From an uncultured Lachnospiraceae bacterium (lineage in GTDB: Bacteria > Bacillota > Clostridia > Lachnospirales > Lachnospiraceae), in assembly GCA_947175435.1 (NCBI GenBank), contig CAMWMS010000012.1, positions 1 to 33,170 on the forward strand: DNA of 33,170 nucleotides. Direction: 5' to 3'. The position numbers and the translations under genes are program-made. Under the pieces are notes generated by a model. It did not search any database and was not told the DNA's origin. It saw only the letters and a program-made list of their open reading frames with translations. Shown here piece after piece: positions 32,101 to 33,170 of the stretch. Every line of letters starts with the position of its first letter. Position 1 is the first letter of the stretch.

Positions 32101-33170
32101 TACCGTATTGGCCCAAAAAACCGATGTTCCATAGTCTTTGTTCTGAATAGGCCATCTGGCGATAACGTCCCTTGAGCCGGTGTAAACCATGGCATCACCG
32201 GGAATTTTAGACTCCATCGGGCGGTACTCCGCCTTGAACAACAGGTTGTAGATCGCATTCTGAATCGATTCCTTTGATTCTGCGTCTGCATTTTTCAAGG
32301 ATACCTGCGTTAATTTCTGTACGTATTTCAGTTGGTCATCCGAGGAACCTTCGTCCGGCGACTGCTCTGCGATCCGGTACTTCCGCAGTTTAACGCTCCG
32401 GGTCAGGTTGCGCGGGAGTTCTGTGACAACCGTGCCATTGGGGAGGCGCCACTCTTCTTTAAATCCTGATTCCCAGTAAGTCGGAAGCGAGACTGACACT
32501 TTAAGGCCGCAAGGAGCGTAGATTGTGCTTAGGCTAAACATATCCCATATTTCCAACTTAGCAGTTACGTTTGATATATTAAAACTACTTAAGTTTAGAC
32601 TGCTCAGATTACCACAGCCAGTAAACATATCCCGCATATTAGTTACTTTTGATGTATTAAAACTGCTTAATCCGAGACTGGACAGACTACTACACCCAGA
32701 AAACATATAACTCATATCAGTTATTTTTGATGTATTAAAGCTGTTTAAGTCCAGACTGCCCAGATTACTACAGCCCGAAAACATGGAACTCATTCTTGTT
32801 ACATTTATTGTATTAAAGTTGCTTAAATCCAGACTGCTCAGATTACTACAGCCCGAAAACATAGATTCCATGTTAGTTACGTCTGTTGTATTAAAGCTGC
32901 CTACGTCCAGGCCGCTTAGATTACTGCAACCATCAAACATCCAGCCCATGCCAGTTACATTTGATGTATTAAAGCTGCCTAAGTCCAGACTACTCAGATT
33001 ACTACAGCCATAAAACATATTGCCCATTCCTGTTACTTTTGATGTATTAAAGCTGCTTACGTCCAAGCGGCTTAGATTACTACAGCCATAAAACATATTG
33101 CCCATTCCTGTTACTTTTGATGTATTAAAGCTGCTTACGTCAAGACTACTCAGGTTACTACAACCGTTAA
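29143..33170 (-). CDS. Large BspA-type surface protein, 5' end outside the window
   Basis: The frame runs uninterrupted to the window edge (an internal ATG at 33105 is not the start), so the N-terminus and any signal peptide are missing. From that ATG, residues 1-182 are seven DUF285/BspA-type leucine-rich repeats of 26 residues (core MFxGCSNLxxLDxxSFNTS), with another partial repeat upstream. Residues about 300-465 hold a probable papain-like or CHAP-like domain with C352 (AGCMSYACFATAYVYG) and H401 (MPHSIVFLGED). About 630-700 is an InlB B-type repeat (ITFDANGG...GYVFKGWY...LYAQWEK). An acidic Gly/Pro/Asp linker (703-732) follows, then seven Ig-like repeats of 75-90 residues each built around GKDYTxSYxNN and GxGNYxGTxxxTF. 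It ends FSWFFRLFQ without LPXTG or other clear anchor. It is probably secreted and adhesive; the enzyme activity is inferred. Confidence 0.88.
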   Translation of the reverse strand, partial: NGCSNLSSLDVSSFNTSKVTGMGNMFYGCSNLSRLDVSSFNTSKVTGMGNMFYGCSNLSSLDLGSFNTSNVTGMGWMFDGCSNLSGLDVGSFNTTDVTNMESMFSGCSNLSSLDLSNFNTINVTRMSSMFSGCSNLGSLDLNSFNTSKITDMSYMFSGCSSLSSLGLSSFNTSKVTNMRDMFTGCGNLSSLNLSSFNISNVTAKLEIWDMFSLSTIYAPCGLKVSVSLPTYWESGFKEEWRLPNGTVVTELPRNLTRSVKLRKYRIAEQSPDEGSSDDQLKYVQKLTQVSLKNADAESKESIQNAIYNLLFKAEYRPMESKIPGDAMVYTGSRDVIARWPIQNKDYGTSVFWANTVTDAKLGTITYNTSSAGCMSYACFATAYVYGTSGNCVWIESPNAESVRDFIRSYADPGEQLRYGMPHSIVFLGEDADGDGFYYINYNGGDDGEGHLYHDLYVGSYARYADFAAVTALYNDKRLYIYDTNNGSYYNNTAASVADVRNGKGAARIVTRLACPIEATIELNGEILDSRNPGSASFGTVARNGEEVVFTLDYSPDYRLTVTGTGEGGMTLTLEYYGEDETLIDRRRFVDMPIKTETEIESGGFDPQASFVLYKSDNMGEAEAWGAGIGETVYGANNIYRGDNASTPDSTPIITFDANGGTIGAEAVAVIATNEDAMISALPEAVRDGYVFKGWYTSPMHGIKVDETRIYMENTTLYAQWEKTGGNTPGDNDPGDDTPGSDVPAGDIPEGGIPEGLWIAGIGDMAYTGRPVKPEVRVYDSDRRLKEGKDYTISYKNNTKAADAVNSAKPPTVVVKGKGNYTGTETATFNILPISLEDSSVTAQDLTVAYNGSVQKKAVTVMFNGKKLSAGKDYTVSYPALTQGVAGAYQEEGTYDILLTAKTGGNFSGTRTVKLTITKATLISKATVKKIPNQHYTGGAVVPKPTVTLKKATLTEGTDYTVSYDNNTEAGTATVVLTGIGAYAGTKRVTFKIIGTSLKGVDISGIETKVYNGAEQTQNISIRTGSVILEEDVDYELSYNNNKNAGKATVTIKGINAYTGTIKKTFQITAYDMKENSGSQIKGLDSVITVKYLKGGSRPTLELTFGDKTLIEGKDYTLAYKNNKAVTFANTVRKPVITIKGKGNFKGSLDKTFTIESKNLNDPEYPVKMSVADKSFINKAGKYISKPELTDADGKKLVAGKDYEKEISYTLEDGTVLTGKSKVAAETNVIVTVTGKGAYSGELKTSYRITKSDFSKANIRITSQIYTGKKITLDKDSVTVKIGKDTLSFGTDYEIVEGSYVNNTEKGTAKVKIVGKGNYGGTKTVSFRITARKFSWFFRLFQ
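32560..33170 (-). repeat. 78-bp tandem repeats encoding leucine-rich repeats
   Basis: Seven full units and one partial unit of 78 bp run to the window edge. The two at the high-coordinate end are nearly identical at the DNA level over more than 50 bp (tacagccata at 33003 and again at 33081), while lower-coordinate units are more diverged, pointing to recent duplication toward the N-terminal side. Confidence 0.85.

Noticed and set aside
32560-33170. Regular 78-bp spacing considered as a CRISPR-like array
   Set aside because: The repeats are in-frame leucine-rich repeat codons without unique spacers, so they are protein repeats.

Overview
The window looks like a chromosomal segment of a motile, low-to-mid GC Gram-positive anaerobe of the class Clostridia, most likely a gut Lachnospiraceae. 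This is inferred from Bacillus/Clostridium-type gene orders (gdpP-rplI-dnaB, rpsF-ssb-rpsR, cdaA-cdaR-glmM, mbl-flhO-flhP, comFC-yvyF), AGGAGG-type ribosome binding sites, a small clostridial 2[4Fe-4S] ferredoxin and a large BspA-type repeat surface protein. Every convincing gene except the ferredoxin is on the minus strand, so transcription runs from high to low coordinates. I see no rRNA, tRNA, CRISPR array, prophage or transposase.

Reading with transcription from the right: (1) 33170-29143 is the 5'-truncated end of a giant surface protein (DUF285/BspA leucine-rich repeats, a probable papain-fold/CHAP-like Cys-His domain, an InlB B-type repeat and seven Ig-like repeats). (2) 28947-28305 is an overlapping two-gene cassette with a PIN-domain RNase, probably a VapBC-like toxin-antitoxin pair. 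(3) 28086-23111 is uvrB-uvrA, headed by a promoter with a Firmicutes LexA (SOS) box. (4) 22952-22338 encodes an acidic coiled-coil protein of unknown function. (5) 22068-18764 is mbl followed by three flagellar rod genes (flhO, flgG/flhP, a FlgJ-N-like rod-binding protein). (6) 18679-14847 holds recD2, comFC, yvyF and a small membrane protein, followed at 14809-13823 by a large unknown membrane protein. (7) 13725-10196 is cdaA-cdaR-glmM, which couples c-di-AMP synthesis to peptidoglycan precursor supply. (8) 10053-7165 holds ptsH (HPr), leuA and a sirtuin. (9) 6941-5574 is a DUF951 gene and the rpsF-ssb-rpsR operon. (10) 5351-1408 is gdpP-rplI-dnaB. (11) 1251-493 is a MerR-type regulator with a coiled-coil tail, convergent with the ferredoxin gene (164-334).

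Most of the window is conserved housekeeping. Functional links include both c-di-AMP synthase (cdaA) and c-di-AMP phosphodiesterase (gdpP) within about 10 kb, repair and replication genes (uvrA, uvrB, recD2, ssb, dnaB), and shape plus flagellar genes together. The less ordinary items are a repeated intergenic element whose larger copy is an approximately 186-bp MITE-like imperfect palindrome (6970-7155, with a half copy at 26025-26093), a coiled-coil insertion inside the FlhO rod protein, an SSB tail ending in Phe-Asn, the composite surface protein, the unknown membrane pair between cdaA and yvyF, and structured leaders upstream of ptsH and rpsF. No single feature proves a wholly new system. 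The best candidates for undescribed biology are the surface protein, the membrane pair and the repeated palindrome.
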